Origin: Tridacna crocea
Lineage: Eukaryota; Mollusca; Bivalvia; Cardiida; Cardiidae
Direction of reading: 5' to 3'
Assembly (NCBI GenBank): GCA_943736015.1
Contig: OX031062.1
Location: forward strand, 59,446,962-59,510,961
Length of the DNA stretch: 64,000 bases
How positions within the stretch are numbered: position 1 is the first letter of the stretch; the number at the start of each line of letters is the position of its first letter. Shown in pieces: positions 42,740 to 53,990 of this stretch. The position numbers and the translations under genes were made by a program. The notes beneath the pieces were generated by a model. That model was given only the letters and a program-made list of their open reading frames with translations. It ran no database searches and had not been told where the DNA came from.

Positions 42740-43735
42740 CATGTACTTCATCACGGCGGGGAATCACGTGACACAACAACAACAACAATGACCGTTATTT
42801 GAAAAAATTCCCCAACTTCAGGTAAGAAAATCTTCAATAATTCCGTTAATACATGACCGATTGGAATTTGGTTTGAAGCAGAGAAGGCGGAAGGACTCCG
42901 GGGATTTGCTTGATGTGTTAGATTTTTTAAACAACACCCGATAAAAAAAGTTATTGACGAGCAAACAAATTATCCAGGGTAAAAAATTCGTTTGCTCGTC
43001 AATAACTTTTTTATCAGTTGTTGTTTAAAAAATCTAACACATCAAGCAAATCCCTGGAGTCCTTCCGCCTTCTCTGCTTCAAACCAAATTCCAATCGGTC
43101 ATGTATTAACGGAATTATTGAAGATTTTCTTACCTGAAGTCGGGGAATTTTTTCAAATAACGGTCATTGTTGTTGTTGTTGTGTCACGTGATTCCCCGCA
43201 GTGACTTCATCTTCGTGAGCCAATGTTACGATCAAGTATGTGGATATTACCCTGGTGGATTGAGCCCGATTTCGAGATTCCCGCAACACGCCCCCTATTG
43301 AATGCTGCTTATTATCTCCCTTTACATCTATTTCTTATAGCCAATAAAATATTGTTTTAGGAAGCAATAACCACAAACGTACTTCGACATTCCATGGTCA
43401 GGTGCTGAGATATAGCCTAAAACACCTGATAACTGATTGCTCACATTGAAACTTTATGTAAATATTGTTCGTGTATGTTTTCTTCGCTAATAACACATTA
43501 CAGATCCTGCACACATCCACGGAGGTATTAATGTTTTCCTTCTATTTTATCGCGACTCTGTTCTATTTTTATCAAAGATGAAATGCTATGAGCGATTTGA
43601 TTTGATGCAGTTAGAGCTAGCTGCAACCAATGAAAATGCATATCGGGTGATTGTCGAAATCAAGCTCAATCTGCCAAGGGTAGAGTAGCGTAGCACTTGG
43701 ATCGTAACCCTTGGCTAGCGAATATGCGTGTACTT
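42740..43735 (+). mobile_element. CATCTTCGTGAGCC element split by a large palindrome
   Basis: Flanks ATGTACTT (42740) and GTGTACTT (43728) fit a worn 8-bp duplication. The body after the palindrome runs from CATCTTCGTGAGCCAA (43208) to CCCTTGGCTAGCGAATATG (43726). It shares long words with 49529-49924 (AAAGATGAAATGCTATGAG, GCCAAGGGTAGAGTAGCGTAG). Confidence 0.7.
42752..43203. mobile_element. Near-perfect 450-bp palindrome element
   Basis: Arms of about 215 bp around a 22-base centre (42968-42989). Outer ends CACGGCGGGGAATCACGTGA and TCACGTGATTCCCCGCAGTG. ACTTCATC repeats at 42745-42752 and 43204-43211, a 7-8 bp duplication. Arms differ at only a few positions (CTCCGGGG / CCCTGGAG, ACCCGAT / ATCAGT). 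Both arms carry (CAA)n and CACGTG. The 70-residue ORF is arm translation. Confidence 0.92.
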
Positions 43736-43821
43736 ATTGTAGCTCATATTGAAGATTGGGAATCATCTGCTAATGCATACAATGTGGACCAGTAGGCTTT
43801 CGATTTGTTTGTATGTAAGGT

Positions 43822-44407
43822 AAACTCTTTACCAAATAATAACATTTTAGACTTGTCCAAACTGATAACATTTGCAGACGACAAAGTAAGTATTGCTCAA
43901 ATGACTTGATTTTCTATGTAAGGTTAGAAAACATTGTGGGAAAATGAGAAAATGTTGGTAACCAGCATTTTCTCCTTTTCCCACAATGTTTTTTACTGTA
44001 TCAAAATGCAACAATCACCTATAAACCCTTTACCAGACAGGGTTTTAATGACCGTGAGAAAGAAGCCTTTAAATTTAAAAAACTTGTAAGCAAAGGAGAA
44101 AATGCTGGTAACCCGCATTTTCTCCTTTTCCCACATGTTTTCTATGCTTTCCAAACCAAATTTCAGATTTTGTGTGGTAAAAAGTTAACTCATTATCCAA
44201 CAACAAAATTTTAAACTAGTCCAAATTGGAAGCATTTGCAGCCGACAGAATTAAAGCCCTTGAAAATTTTGTAGGAAAAGGAGAAAATTTTAACACCCCT
44301 GAGAAAGATGCCTTTTGAAAACATGGTAAATAGCATTTTCTTCTATTCCCACAATGTTTCTACCCTTTCCAAATCAAAATTCAAATTTCATTTTCATTTA
44401 TTTTGAC
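43822..44407. mobile_element. Three THM copies, one composite
   Basis: 43822-44022 (-); 44024-44188 (+), right part deleted; 44185-44407, a reverse left half fused to a forward right half. Confidence 0.75.
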
Positions 44408-44439
44408 TTGAGTCGATACACTTCGCAGATGCATTGAGC

Positions 44440-44560
44440 CCCTTCTCACAGAGCATGACTCGTATATGTAGAGGAAAATGTAGACCCAAGATCAGACTGC
44501 TTGCTTAGGACAATCTTATTTTACGAGTAAACTACTTCGAATATTTTCCGTACACCACTG
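44440..44560. repeat. GATCAGACTGC repeat
   Basis: GAGCCCCTTCTCACAGAGC + ATGACTCG and CCAAGATCAGACTGCTTGC. This tail word order is typical of the bivalve repeat recalled from memory. Confidence 0.5.
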
Positions 44561-44665
44561 GTGTCACAAGCCGTCCGAGGACGCGATCACATAAACTTAC
44601 ATGTATTCAAGTCATTTTAATATCAACAGTTTTCCCTGGTTCCCGATTTTTCAACTATCAATAAA

Positions 44666-44860
44666 ATGATACATGCAATGAAGCCGGTTGGAATCTACGA
44701 GTGCTGCCATCTTGTAAAAGTTTACGACAAAATCTTATTCAAACTTGGTTTTTCATCACACATCAAACAGAAAACTCTGGAAGAAAATAAAACAGAGTTT
44801 TATAATTGGACGAGGGTTGAAAATATGGGAAGAAACCCTTACAACAACATTGTAAAGTAA
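44666..44860 (+). CDS. 64-residue ORF, possible exon of an unidentified protein
   Basis: MIHAMKPVGIYECCHLVKVY, then KILFKLGFSSHIKQKT and NWTRVENMGRNPYNN. Codon use and residues look more like protein than most frames here. No family recognised. It ends just before the AGAAGATTCGG array. Confidence 0.3.
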   Translation: MIHAMKPVGIYECCHLVKVYDKILFKLGFSSHIKQKTLEENKTEFYNWTRVENMGRNPYNNIVK

Positions 44861-44904
44861 ATCAAGGGAGAAATGTGTCACTGTGCCCGACGCGGGACTC
44901 GAAA

Positions 44905-45030
44905 CTCCGGGTGGAGGAAGATTCGGACCCAAGAAGATTCGGCCCAACACGAAATCTTGAGAAGATTCGGACCCAAGAAGATTCGGACCACCTACGAGAA
45001 GATTCGGCCCAAGGTAGAAGAAGATTAGGC
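44905..45030 (+). repeat. AGAAGATTCGG minisatellite, plus sense
   Basis: AAGAAGATTCGGRCC occurs six to seven times. The mirror array lies at 46752-46872. Confidence 0.85.
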
Positions 45031-45458
45031 CCTAATTCTAATAACAGTATAGTCAAGGCAGTTTCCATAATTATCTTGTAATTATACAGTTTACTTTAAT
45101 TACATAAAGGAGATCGAATGTCCATTTTTAGAGTTACTTTGATACCGGTTTTGTCCCACTTTATTGTTACGTAATGTATGTTTGCATACATATCAAAGTG
45201 AAGAGAACAATTTTTTAACTATTTGTAAATGATTATACGGGATGATGAAGGGTTTTGAAAAGAAATTGTTTGCTTTTTTTTCTTTCCTTATCTACATCGT
45301 TTTCGTATGTTCTTGCTGCAATCTTTAAGCATGGTACAATATTCTAAAATCGTCTGAAAATGTCACTTTCATGATCATAGTCTGGGACGGATTAGAAAGG
45401 ATGCATTCTGTTCTTGTCTGCACATCACCTTTATAGGATCGCCAAATTACTATTTGGT

Positions 45459-45735
45459 TTGTCAGAAAATTCTTAATCTAGGAACTGTTTTTAGTCAATT
45501 ACATCTTGTCGGGATTGTGATGCTAGATCAGACTGCAGTAAATTGCTATCCGGTCTTGAAGCCACACCGCTTTGCTATGTCTATGTATTAATGCTTGGTA
45601 TGTTAGAAAATCTCCTAATCTAGTTCCTGGTTGTGGTTAATTGAATATTTTAGAGAGTGTGGTGCAAAATCAGACTGCAGTAAATTACGATCCCATCTTA
45701 AAGACCAATTTGTAATTCTGTGTATTACGATGTTG
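45459..45735. repeat. 140-bp tandem duplication
   Basis: GTYAGAAAATY..TAATCTAG at 45461 recurs at 45601, each followed by GATCAGACTGCAGTAAATT. About 75% identity by eye. Confidence 0.7.
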
Positions 45736-45949
45736 AAGTACACTCTTCGCAAAGGCGAGTAAAACGGGGTGCAGGGTTTAATCCTATTAGAGTCAAACAA
45801 GCGTTATCAGTTTGTGAAGTGATATTGTTGATTGACTTGGAGAAGGTCAGTCTATTATTATGTTATCAACTTTTTCATAGTTTTGATTTTCCTGAGAAAA
45901 AGTTATCTTTCTGCTTTTTAACGTTTGTATGGCTATGCCAATTATGGAG

Positions 45950-46085
45950 AGATTGCTGGCAGTCAACGTTTTCTCCATTTTCCAAAATGTTTTATATCTC
46001 TTCAAAAGAATCCCAACCATATGAGCAAGATTCAGTTTCTTCATTGCAAATGATTTTTTTTTGACAAGTCTACATTTTCCAAGTT
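45950..46085 (+). repeat. Decayed THM
   Basis: GAGATTGCTGGCAGTC, CCATTTTCCAAAATGTTTT and CATTGCAAATGATTTT. Confidence 0.4.
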
Positions 46086-46740
46086 GTAAAAAAAAATAAT
46101 TAATGTCCAATATCTTAATGTGCATAACATCATGAATGGAGAGAATTTGCTGGTGGCCAACACGTTTCTTAAATTATCTTACAATTAATTTTTTTTTTCA
46201 TATCCCATAATAACAGTCAGCTCTTGAGCCATATAAAATTGTCGACTCAAAATGTTTTGAAATTGACAAGTTCACACCTTTCTCCTGTCTACATTTTTCG
46301 TTTGAAGAAGTAATAGGTAAAACCAATGCATTTATTACTCAATAACAGAAATTTCATGACAAAAGTACTTTCTCCAAGGCCAAATAAAGTGCAAATATAA
46401 TTTAAAACCAATTTTTTTCAATGTCTCAGTAAAAACGCTCCAGAACAAAGAGAAAATTACGCTCCTAAGTTATTAAATGAAACAAAACATACAGCCAATA
46501 ATGCAAAAAGAAAATAATAATGATAAAAAAAAAAATGAACCGAGTTCTCTCTATTTCTCAAGGATTGGGCCAAATCTTCTCCAAAAAAGGGATGAGAAGT
46601 ACACCACTAAAATCAGCAAATAATGGCCTTAGCAGAACACGGTAATACTCATATAACGTTCTGCAAAACAATATGGGCGATTAAGATTACTAAAACGTTT
46701 AAGAATAACTAGTCCAATCAGGTAATTTTACTGATAAAAG
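46086..46740. other. AT-rich DNA, nothing recognised
   Basis: No ORF, repeat or RNA gene that I can support, apart from one AGGATTGGGCCAAATCTTCTCC word at 46560 related to the following array. Confidence 0.4.
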
Positions 46741-46751
46741 CAATATAATAC

Positions 46752-46872
46752 AACATGGGCCGAATCTTCTCACCCTCGGGGCCGAATCTTCTTACCTGCT
46801 GGGCCGAATCTTCTCGAAAATCGCTGGAAGGCCCTGGGCCGAATCTTCTTGGGTCCGAATCTTCTGACATCC
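46752..46872 (-). repeat. AGAAGATTCGG minisatellite, minus sense
   Basis: GGGCCGAATCTTCT occurs five times. Inverted relative to 44905-45030, 1.7 kb away. Both outer sides carry GAAACTCCG. Confidence 0.85.
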
Positions 46873-46918
46873 GAAACTCCGATCTTACTTTTTGTGATTG
46901 GGTCATCAAGAGCCTTCA

Positions 46919-47461
46919 CATCTTCACGAGCCAAGGATACTAACTCCACTTAGTTCGTTATGTACCTTGGCCGCTCGCCTCTTTAAAAATCGAAACTCCC
47001 GCTGCGCCACCTATCGAATATCAGAAGTTGCGTAACCTTTGCTGATGTTATTTCTGACCAATCAAGATGCTCGTAAAAAAATTGTTGGGCAATGCATCAA
47101 ATATGGCTGCGCTTTCGGAATCATCAGATCAGAAACAAGACGAACAGGCATACGTTAATCCGCAATCATTTGGCTGTAGAACCCGTCCTAATACTTCACA
47201 TCGTAAACTATATAAAACTTATTAAATATCGATCGTCTACTATTTTTTGGCAAATTTTCGTCACAGACACGATAACTTTCGTTTTTGATGGGCGCCACCA
47301 TTGTTGTTTTCTGTTTTGCGAAAGATTTCTTGTTACGAATGGTTTGATTGGATGCGATGGGTTTTGATCGCATCCAATGAAATGGCTTAGCGGGAGCTTC
47401 GATTTTTAAAGAGGCGAGAGGCCAAGGGTACTACCTTAGTATCCTTGGCTTGTGAAGATGA
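46919..47461. mobile_element. hAT-like MITE with 8-bp duplication
   Basis: CATCTTCACGAGCCAAGGAT and its mirror ATCCTTGGCTTGTGAAGATG; arms extend about 100 bp (CTTTAAAAATCGAA / TTCGATTTTTAAAG). AGCCTTCA flanks both sides (46911-46918, 47462-47469). The 91-residue ORF inside is not supported as a gene. Confidence 0.85.
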
Positions 47462-47482
47462 AGCCTTCACCGCAATCCTTCT

Positions 47483-47618
47483 TTAAAAAAAATGTTGGAA
47501 AAGGAGGAAATACTGGTGACAAGAATTTTCTCCTCGTTCCACCTTTCCACCTTGATTTGAAATTAATCTCTTTCAGGGTTTTTGAACTTTACAGTAGGGC
47601 TGTTTGGTAAAGCGTAAA
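47483..47618. repeat. Decayed THM
   Basis: AATGTTGGAAAAGGAGG and a right end GGCTGTTTGGTAAAGCGTAA. Confidence 0.5.
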
Positions 47619-47838
47619 GGAACTACAATGTTTGTTCAACCGATTATTGTCAAAAGATGATTATTGTGAGAACAAGGAGCCCTAAAGCGTCATCTATTGA
47701 CTTTTTGGATATAAAGTAATTACAATCAGTCCATTTCATCTGTAGTCAGTTATTCTCTGATCTCACTTGATCCTCGCACCTGGTATTGACAATTTAGCAC
47801 TTTCTAGCTAAATGGTTTCACACCAGCCTGTAAAATGT

Positions 47839-48559
47839 TTAACTCTTTACCAAACAACAAAAAAAGTAGGCAGGTCCAAATTGAAAGCTCTTGAAGATGA
47901 CTAAAGACTAAATGAATGTGACTCCAAAATTGAAATTGGTTTCCAGCAGGGTAGAAAACACTGTGGGAAAAGGAGAAAATGCTGGTTACCAGCATTTTCT
48001 TCTTTTCCCACAATGTTTTCAAATGGCTTCTATCTCAGGGTTGTAAAAACAAGGGATTATTTGGTAAAGGGTTAACTCTAAACCAAACAACAAAATTTGG
48101 ACTCATCAGTGGTTTGCAGAGAATGAATTAAATGTATCTAAAATGAGGTCTGTATATGATAAGTTAAAAAACATTGTGGGAAAATGAGAAAATACTGGTT
48201 AACAGCATTTTCTCCTGATCTCACAATTTTTTCAATATACGCATTACCAGTAGTTGTTAAAAACAGGACTATGTGGTAAAGAGTAAGAACAAAAAAAGGC
48301 TTGGCAATTTTATTGCAGCCACATTTCTGTTTTACACCTAGATAATTTTCTGACAAAAGTTTCGTTGCACCCTGAACTGATCACCAAATAAAAAAAATTG
48401 ACCAAGCCTTAATCCTTTACCAAACAATCCCTTGTTTTCACATCTCTGAAGTTTTTGAAAACATTGTAGGAAATGGCGAAAATGCTGGTATAAAATGATA
48501 GTAACCAACATTTTTCCTTTTCCCACTACCTTTTCTGCCCTTTAAAGACAAATTTAATC
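47839..48559. mobile_element. Three THM-A copies
   Basis: 47839-48075 (-) full; 48072-48286 (-) decayed, sharing TTAA; 48409-48559 (+), right end lost and tip expanded by TATAAAATGATAG. Confidence 0.82.
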
Positions 48560-48762
48560 GATAAAAAGTGGGACTGCACATTCTATGCTACCTGATTGTG
48601 ATTGTTATACTATCTCTTAAAGAAACCAACCTTGCTCTTTCCACTCAAAGACTGTAAATATTTTATTTTCTGTATCACATTCATGCAATACTGTCCTGTT
48701 TTTTTTCCTCCATGCAATTTAATGTAGCATCACTTAATGTTTTACATATTGATTTTTTTCAG

Positions 48763-49052
48763 CATTGTTGCTAGGGAACCTGCTCTAACAGTCAGAACGG
48801 AAAGTTTAGTGGAGTATGATCTGTACAAGCTTTTTCTTCTGCAAATGCTCAGCTGAAGCTTGGAGAAAATTTGTCAATACTGTGTTCCAGTGACTGTGTC
48901 TCGGGGAAATTTTGTCGATATTTCCTATCCGGATTTCCAATTAGACAGTGACACAAGGAGTACCAATTTTGGGGGAGAAAACATTCCTATACAGTGTTAG
49001 TCTTGTAGAAACATTTGTAACCAGTCTGGATTGTAAATTACTCTAATTTTTG
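48763..49052 (+). pseudogene. Candidate exon, 290 bases, in-frame stops
   Basis: Strong acceptor GATTTTTTTCAG and strong donor TTTTTG|GTAAGT. From 48764 the frame reads IVAREPALTVRTESLVEYDL + YKLFLLQMLS, TGA (48854), SLEKICQYCVPVTVSRGNFV + DISYPDFQLDS, to TAG at 48998. 78 codons with one internal TGA. Spliced but untranslated, or a decayed coding exon. Confidence 0.3.
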
Positions 49053-49059
49053 GTAAGTT

Positions 49060-49520
49060 TCACCGTAATACAGTACTTTGATTTTGTTTTTCTATTTTAT
49101 TTTTTATTCTTATTTAACATCATCTTCTTCATTCCTAACACATGTATATAATTTTTGAAATGCTGTCTCTTTTTGAAGGGGAACATTTCATACATTTTTA
49201 GTGCATTTCCTTTGTATTAAAATAGTTTACAGCATACAATATTTTTCGGTATAAATGTAAATCTTTTTTCTTTCAAAGCATTGTTGGAAAGAAGCATTTG
49301 TTCATAAGCAATTGCATCTGTTCCAGTAAGGCTTTTTAAGGATTCATGACATCAGTGTTCCATACCTTCAAGTTATCAGTATTTTTTTCATACTTTTGTA
49401 TATTATAAATTCTTAATATATTCATTTTCTTTGATTGATCTTTTTTGAAACCCTATGAGGTTATTGGTTATAACAGATTTAGACTGGTGTGTATTCTGCC
49501 TCATCTATAAATAATGACCA
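49060..49520. other. Intron-like AT-rich DNA
   Basis: Nothing recognised beyond a possible very decayed THM hairpin at about 49275-49340. Confidence 0.35.
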
Positions 49521-49528
49521 ATGGCTGC

Positions 49529-49924
49529 CATCTTCGTGAGCCAAGTTTACGGTCACTACGTGGATCTTACCTTGGCTGATTGAGCCTGATTTCCAGATTC
49601 CTTCGATGTGCCCTGTATTGGATGCTGGTTATTACCCCTTTTACATCATATTTCTAAAAGCCAATGAAATATTGTTTTACAAACTGCTTACACATGAAGT
49701 GATAAGCAGACATCCACGTGGGTTTCCATGTTTACCTTCTATTCAAAAGGTAGCGACCTTGTTCTATATTTTATCAAAGATGAAATGCTATGAGAGATTT
49801 CATTCATTGCAGTTAGAGCTGGCTGCATCCAATGAAAAAGGGTATCGGGGGAATGTAAAAATCAAGCGTGATCCGCCAAGGGTAGAGTAGCGTAGTGAAT
49901 CGTCAGCCTTGGCTTCCGAAGATG
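49529..49924 (+). mobile_element. hAT-like MITE, intact 8-bp duplication
   Basis: CATCTTCGTGAGCCAAG to TTGGCTTCCGAAGATG, with ATGGCTGC on both sides (49521-49528, 49925-49932). Same family as 43208-43726. The 94-residue ORF inside is repeat translation. Confidence 0.88.
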
Positions 49925-49959
49925 ATGGCTGCCTGACTTTAAATTTTTAATGAAGAACT

Positions 49960-50290
49960 TTAACTCTGTACAAAACTATCTGGTGTTTTGACAACATTGG
50001 GGTAACAGGCTTTTCAAAATATTGCTGGAAAAGGAGGAAATGCTTGTTACCATCATTTTTTTTTTCCTACAATTTCTTTTATCCTGCGATAGAAAAATCC
50101 TATCATATGAATGACATTGCATTTAGTAGCTGCAAAATTAAAAATTGAAATGTGTTGTGGGGAGGGTAGAAAACATTGAGGGAAAAGGAGAGAATGCTGG
50201 TTACCAGCTTTTTCTCCTTTTCCCACTATGTTCTTAGAAGGCTTCTTTTTCTGGTTTGCAAAAACCCTGGGTTGTTTGGTATAGGGTTAA
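49960..50290. mobile_element. Two fused THM copies
   Basis: 49960-50130 (+) is decayed; 50131-50290 (-) has a fair hairpin and ends GGTATAGGGTTAA. Confidence 0.7.
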
Positions 50291-50408
50291 GATATTTACT
50301 TCAAATTTGGGCTGGATGTTTACAACCAATAGGAAAATCCTTACCAGAAGGGCAGATACGGTAACTTGTATTTTTTATGCCTTCTTATTTGGTGTCAAAA
50401 TTTTCTAG

Positions 50409-50452
50409 GAAAATGTACTTGCAGTGAAAGAAGAACCAACAGTTTTTAACAG
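50409..50452 (+). CDS. Candidate 44-base exon with GC donor
   Basis: Acceptor TTTTCTAG, donor AACAG|GCAAGT, the consensus form of a GC-AG intron. Frame ENVLAVKEEPTVFN plus two bases, which join in phase to the exon at 57709. VKEE is a SUMO-type motif; that is only a pattern match. Confidence 0.3.
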
Positions 50453-50528
50453 GCAAGTGCTCATCTCATCAAGATATATGAAACCTAAATTTTTGCCGAT
50501 TTGTAACTTCTAGATTTACATGGGTGTC

Positions 50529-50751
50529 TTAACCCTTTCCCAAACAATCCCTGGTTTTTACGACCCTGAGTTAGAAGCCTTTTGAAAACATTGTGGGAAA
50601 AGGAGAAAATGCTGGTAACCAGCATCTTCTCCTTTTCCCACAATATTAACTACCCTGCTGGAAACATATTTTGATTTTTGAGGTATTATGTTGTCTGCAA
50701 ATGCTTTCAATTTGGACCAGTCCAAAATTTTGTTGTTTGGTAAATGGTTAA
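50529..50751 (+). mobile_element. THM-A, full length
   Basis: TTAACCCTTTCCCAAAC to GGTAAATGGTTAA. Confidence 0.88.
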
Positions 50752-51101
50752 AAGCCGTTTCATGCAAATTTTATGCTCCAAGATAACATGTACACACGTT
50801 CATTCATAATGTGAATGAAATGGATCATTCAAAGTATTACCTAAGAACAAATATAAAGGGAGGTAATGGGTTACTGCATGGGAACATTTGAAGAAGGTGG
50901 GTGGAGTAAGTACATTATAATTATGAAAATTGTATGTCATTACTACAGGTAGCTTAGATATTGTAGAGCTTTTTTTTCCCCGTGCTCTGTGATGTATTAA
51001 GACATTCTTGGACACTCGTCAACTTGGCAAGTCAGTTGTGTGTTTTTTTTACAATATCCAGCTAAAAAGTAGAAAGGCTTCCATATCAGTGGACTCTTTA
51101 C

Positions 51102-51808
51102 TTAACTCTTTGCCACACTGTCACAATTTTTAACAACTTGAAAGGAAAAGTCTTTTGAAGACTTTTAATGACCCTTGGAGAGGCACCTTTTGAAAACAAG
51201 GTGAGAAAAGGAGAAAATACTTGTAACCAGCATATTCTCCTTTTCCCACAATGTTTTCTACCCGATAAAAGAAAAATTTCACCATTCAAGCCACACTGAA
51301 ATTGTCATCTGCAAATGCTTTGTGCTTTGAATTTGGAAAAGGCTAAAATTTCACAGTGTGGTAAAGGGTTAACAGCATTTGCAGAGAACAACTGGAATTT
51401 AGGTCAAGTGATTATTTTTGCCTTCGATAAAGTTGAAAATATTGTGGGAAAAGCAGAAAATGCTGATTAGATTTCCACACAATATTTTCAGAAGGCTTCT
51501 TCCTCAGGGACAAGAAAACCAGGGATTGTGTGGAAAAGGGTCACAGAAAGTACTTTATCAGACAAAAAAATATTTTTTTCTCTAAAACAAAGGCCATAAT
51601 ATGCAGTAAAAAATTTAGTTGGGTTTATTGATGCGATATTTCTTTGAAAGGGTAGAAATCATTGTGGAAAAAGGAGAAGATTTGATTTATACAAGCATTT
51701 TATCCTATTCCCACAATGTATAAATTATTATTATTATTATTATTATTAAAGCCTTGTTCTTTAGGGACGTGAAAACTTTCACCAAAGCGTGGATTTATAA
51801 AGGGTTAT
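51102..51808. mobile_element. Three THM copies
   Basis: 51102-51372 (+) with an internal duplication of the left part; 51369-51541 (-) with the right arm lost; 51640-51808 (-) with a (TTA)n microsatellite at 51721-51748 inside the right arm. Confidence 0.75.
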
Positions 51809-51970
51809 AGAATTTGGAAACCCAAAGTCAAAATCCATATGTAGAACAGATTTTCTGTATTGAAAATTGATTATAATGATTCCATGAAGATTCTTGAAGT
51901 AATTAAGTTTGAAGTGTTCATAAATTTCATTACTGCTTGATTAAGTATTGGATAAAACCATTTCCACCGG

Positions 51971-53777
51971 TTAACCCTTCACCAAATGATAAAATTTTAG
52001 ACTGGTCCAAATTCAAAGCTGTTGCAGACGACAAATTAAACGTGAATAAAAAATTGAAATTTGTTCCCAGCAGGATAGAAAACATTGTGGGTAAATGAGA
52101 AAATGCTGGTTACCAGCATTTTCTCCTTTTCCCACAATGTTTTCAGGGTCATAAAAACCAGGGATTGTTTAGGAAAGGGTTAACTGTTTACCAAACGACA
52201 AAACTATGGACCGGTTCATATTCAAAGCATTTGCAGACGACAAAATAATGTGACTTGAAAAGTTGAAATTTGGTTTGGAAAGCGTAGAAAACATTGTGGG
52301 AAACGGAGAAAATGCTGGTTTCCAGCATTTTCTCCTTTTCTTACAATGTTTTTGAAAGGCTTCTGTCTTAGTGTCGTTAACTGATATTTTATTCCTGTAC
52401 AGGGTCCAAAAAAAATTTCAGAATTCTTACTTGTCCTGCCATTTTGCACTCATCCTACAGTAAGACAAAGAATGATAATCTAATTGCCCTCACCAAATTT
52501 TTACTAGTAAGTACGAGCAGACAAGTGGATTCTTTGGACCCTGCCGTAGCTCTGAGATAAAAGGTCTTTTGGAAACATTGTTGAAAAAGGAGAAAACCAG
52601 CATTTTCTCCTTTTTCCACAATCTTGACTGCCTTTTCATAGACTGAATATCAGCATTTAACCCTTTACCACACAATGACGACTTTAACCCTTTCCCAAGC
52701 AATCCGTGGTTTTCACGGGTCTGGAATAGAGCCTTTTGAAAACATTGTGTGGGAAAAAGGAGAAAATGCTGGTAACCAGCATTTTCTCCTTTTCCCACAA
52801 CGTTTTCTACCCTATCATAGACAGAAATCATCTTTTCAGCAAGAGTTGAATTGTCGTCTGCAAATGCTTTCAATTTAGTCTAGTCCAAAAGTTTGTCGTT
52901 TGGGAAAGGGTTAAACGACCCTGATGAAGAAGCCTTCTGAAAACATTGTGGGAAAAGAAGAAAATGCTGTTAACCAGAAACCAGCATTTTCTCCTTTTAC
53001 CACAAGGTTTTGTACCATTATATAGACGAACTTCCATCATTACAGCCACATCTAAATTGACGTCAGCAAATGCTTTCAATTTAGATGAGTCTAAGGGATA
53101 GCTCTTTACCACAAAACATAATATTATTTCAGACACTTTGAAATTGAGAGCATCTGCAGACAAGAAATCTTAACCCTTTCCCAAACAAGCCCTGGTTTTT
53201 ACGTATCTGCAGTAAAAGTCTTTTGAAAACACTGTGGGAAAAGGAGAAATTGCTCGTAACGAGCAATTTCTCCTTTTCCCACAGTGTTTTCTACCCTGTT
53301 TGAGAACTTTCTGACATTTTCTCCAAACCTGAGATTGTCGTCTGCAAACTCTTTTGGTTTGGAAGAGTCTAAAATTTGTTGTTTGGGAAAGGGTTAAAGC
53401 GATACAAATGAACTGACATTCTTTGATGGGGTAGAAAACAGTGTGGGAAAAGGAGAAAATGCTGGTTACCAGCATTTTCTGCTTTTTCTCACAATGTTTC
53501 AGAAGACCTCTTTCTCAGGACTGTCTTTACCAGACAACAAAGTTTTAGCCTTGCCCAAATTGAAAGCATTTGCAGACGACAATTTCAGTGTGGCTCAAAT
53601 GGTGAAATTTTTCTTTGATAGAGTAGAAAACATTGTGTGGGAAATGGAGAAAATGTTTGTTACCAGAATTTTCTTCTTTTCCCACAATATTTTCATAAGG
53701 CTTCTTTTCCAGAGGCATCAAAAGTTTGGATTGTGTGGGAAAGGGTTAAAACCTGGTACTGTGTGATAAAGGGTTAA
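51971..53777. mobile_element. Longest THM chain, at least nine pieces
   Basis: 51971-52183 (-); 52180-52380 (-); unrelated DNA to about 52549; 52550-52660 without ends; 52684-52914 (+), entered after a 27-base solo left end; 52911-53173 mixed; 53170-53397 (+), full B with tip GCTCGTAACGAGC; 53394-53525 (-); 53523-53749 (-); a solo right end to 53777. Confidence 0.88.
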
Positions 53778-53850
53778 TTTCGTGAGGGAGGCAAAGAAAG
53801 CCATTGAACTGTATGATGGATGTTCTTGAACAGTTGCCTGTAATAATAAA
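53778..53850 (+). CDS. Possible exon piece beside a THM
   Basis: The frame TTCGTGAGGGAG... reads FVREAKKAIELYDGCS then TGA. Good composition but no acceptor, because the THM end lies directly upstream. Confidence 0.15.
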
Positions 53851-53876
53851 AATCCAAATTTTCTGTTTGCTGGTAG

Positions 53877-53950
53877 ATTATGGCGCCATGTTTCACAAAA
53901 TTTCAAAAGCACGAGCATTTGAAGAAACGGAAATTAGTTTGGAAGAATGA
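53877..53950 (+). CDS. Candidate terminal exon
   Basis: Acceptor TTTGCTGGTAG; the frame YGAMFHKISKARAFEETE + ISLEE ends at TGA 53948. Short, charged, no family recognised. Confidence 0.25.
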
Positions 53951-53990
53951 TATAATTTGTAAATGAAGATTATTGCAAATGAATTGTCAA

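Noticed and set aside
42992-43204. 70-residue ORF
   Set aside because: It is one arm of the 450-bp palindrome; the mirrored frame exists in the other arm.
49606-49890. 94-residue ORF
   Set aside because: It lies within the hAT-like MITE, and the related copy at 43208-43726 does not keep the frame.
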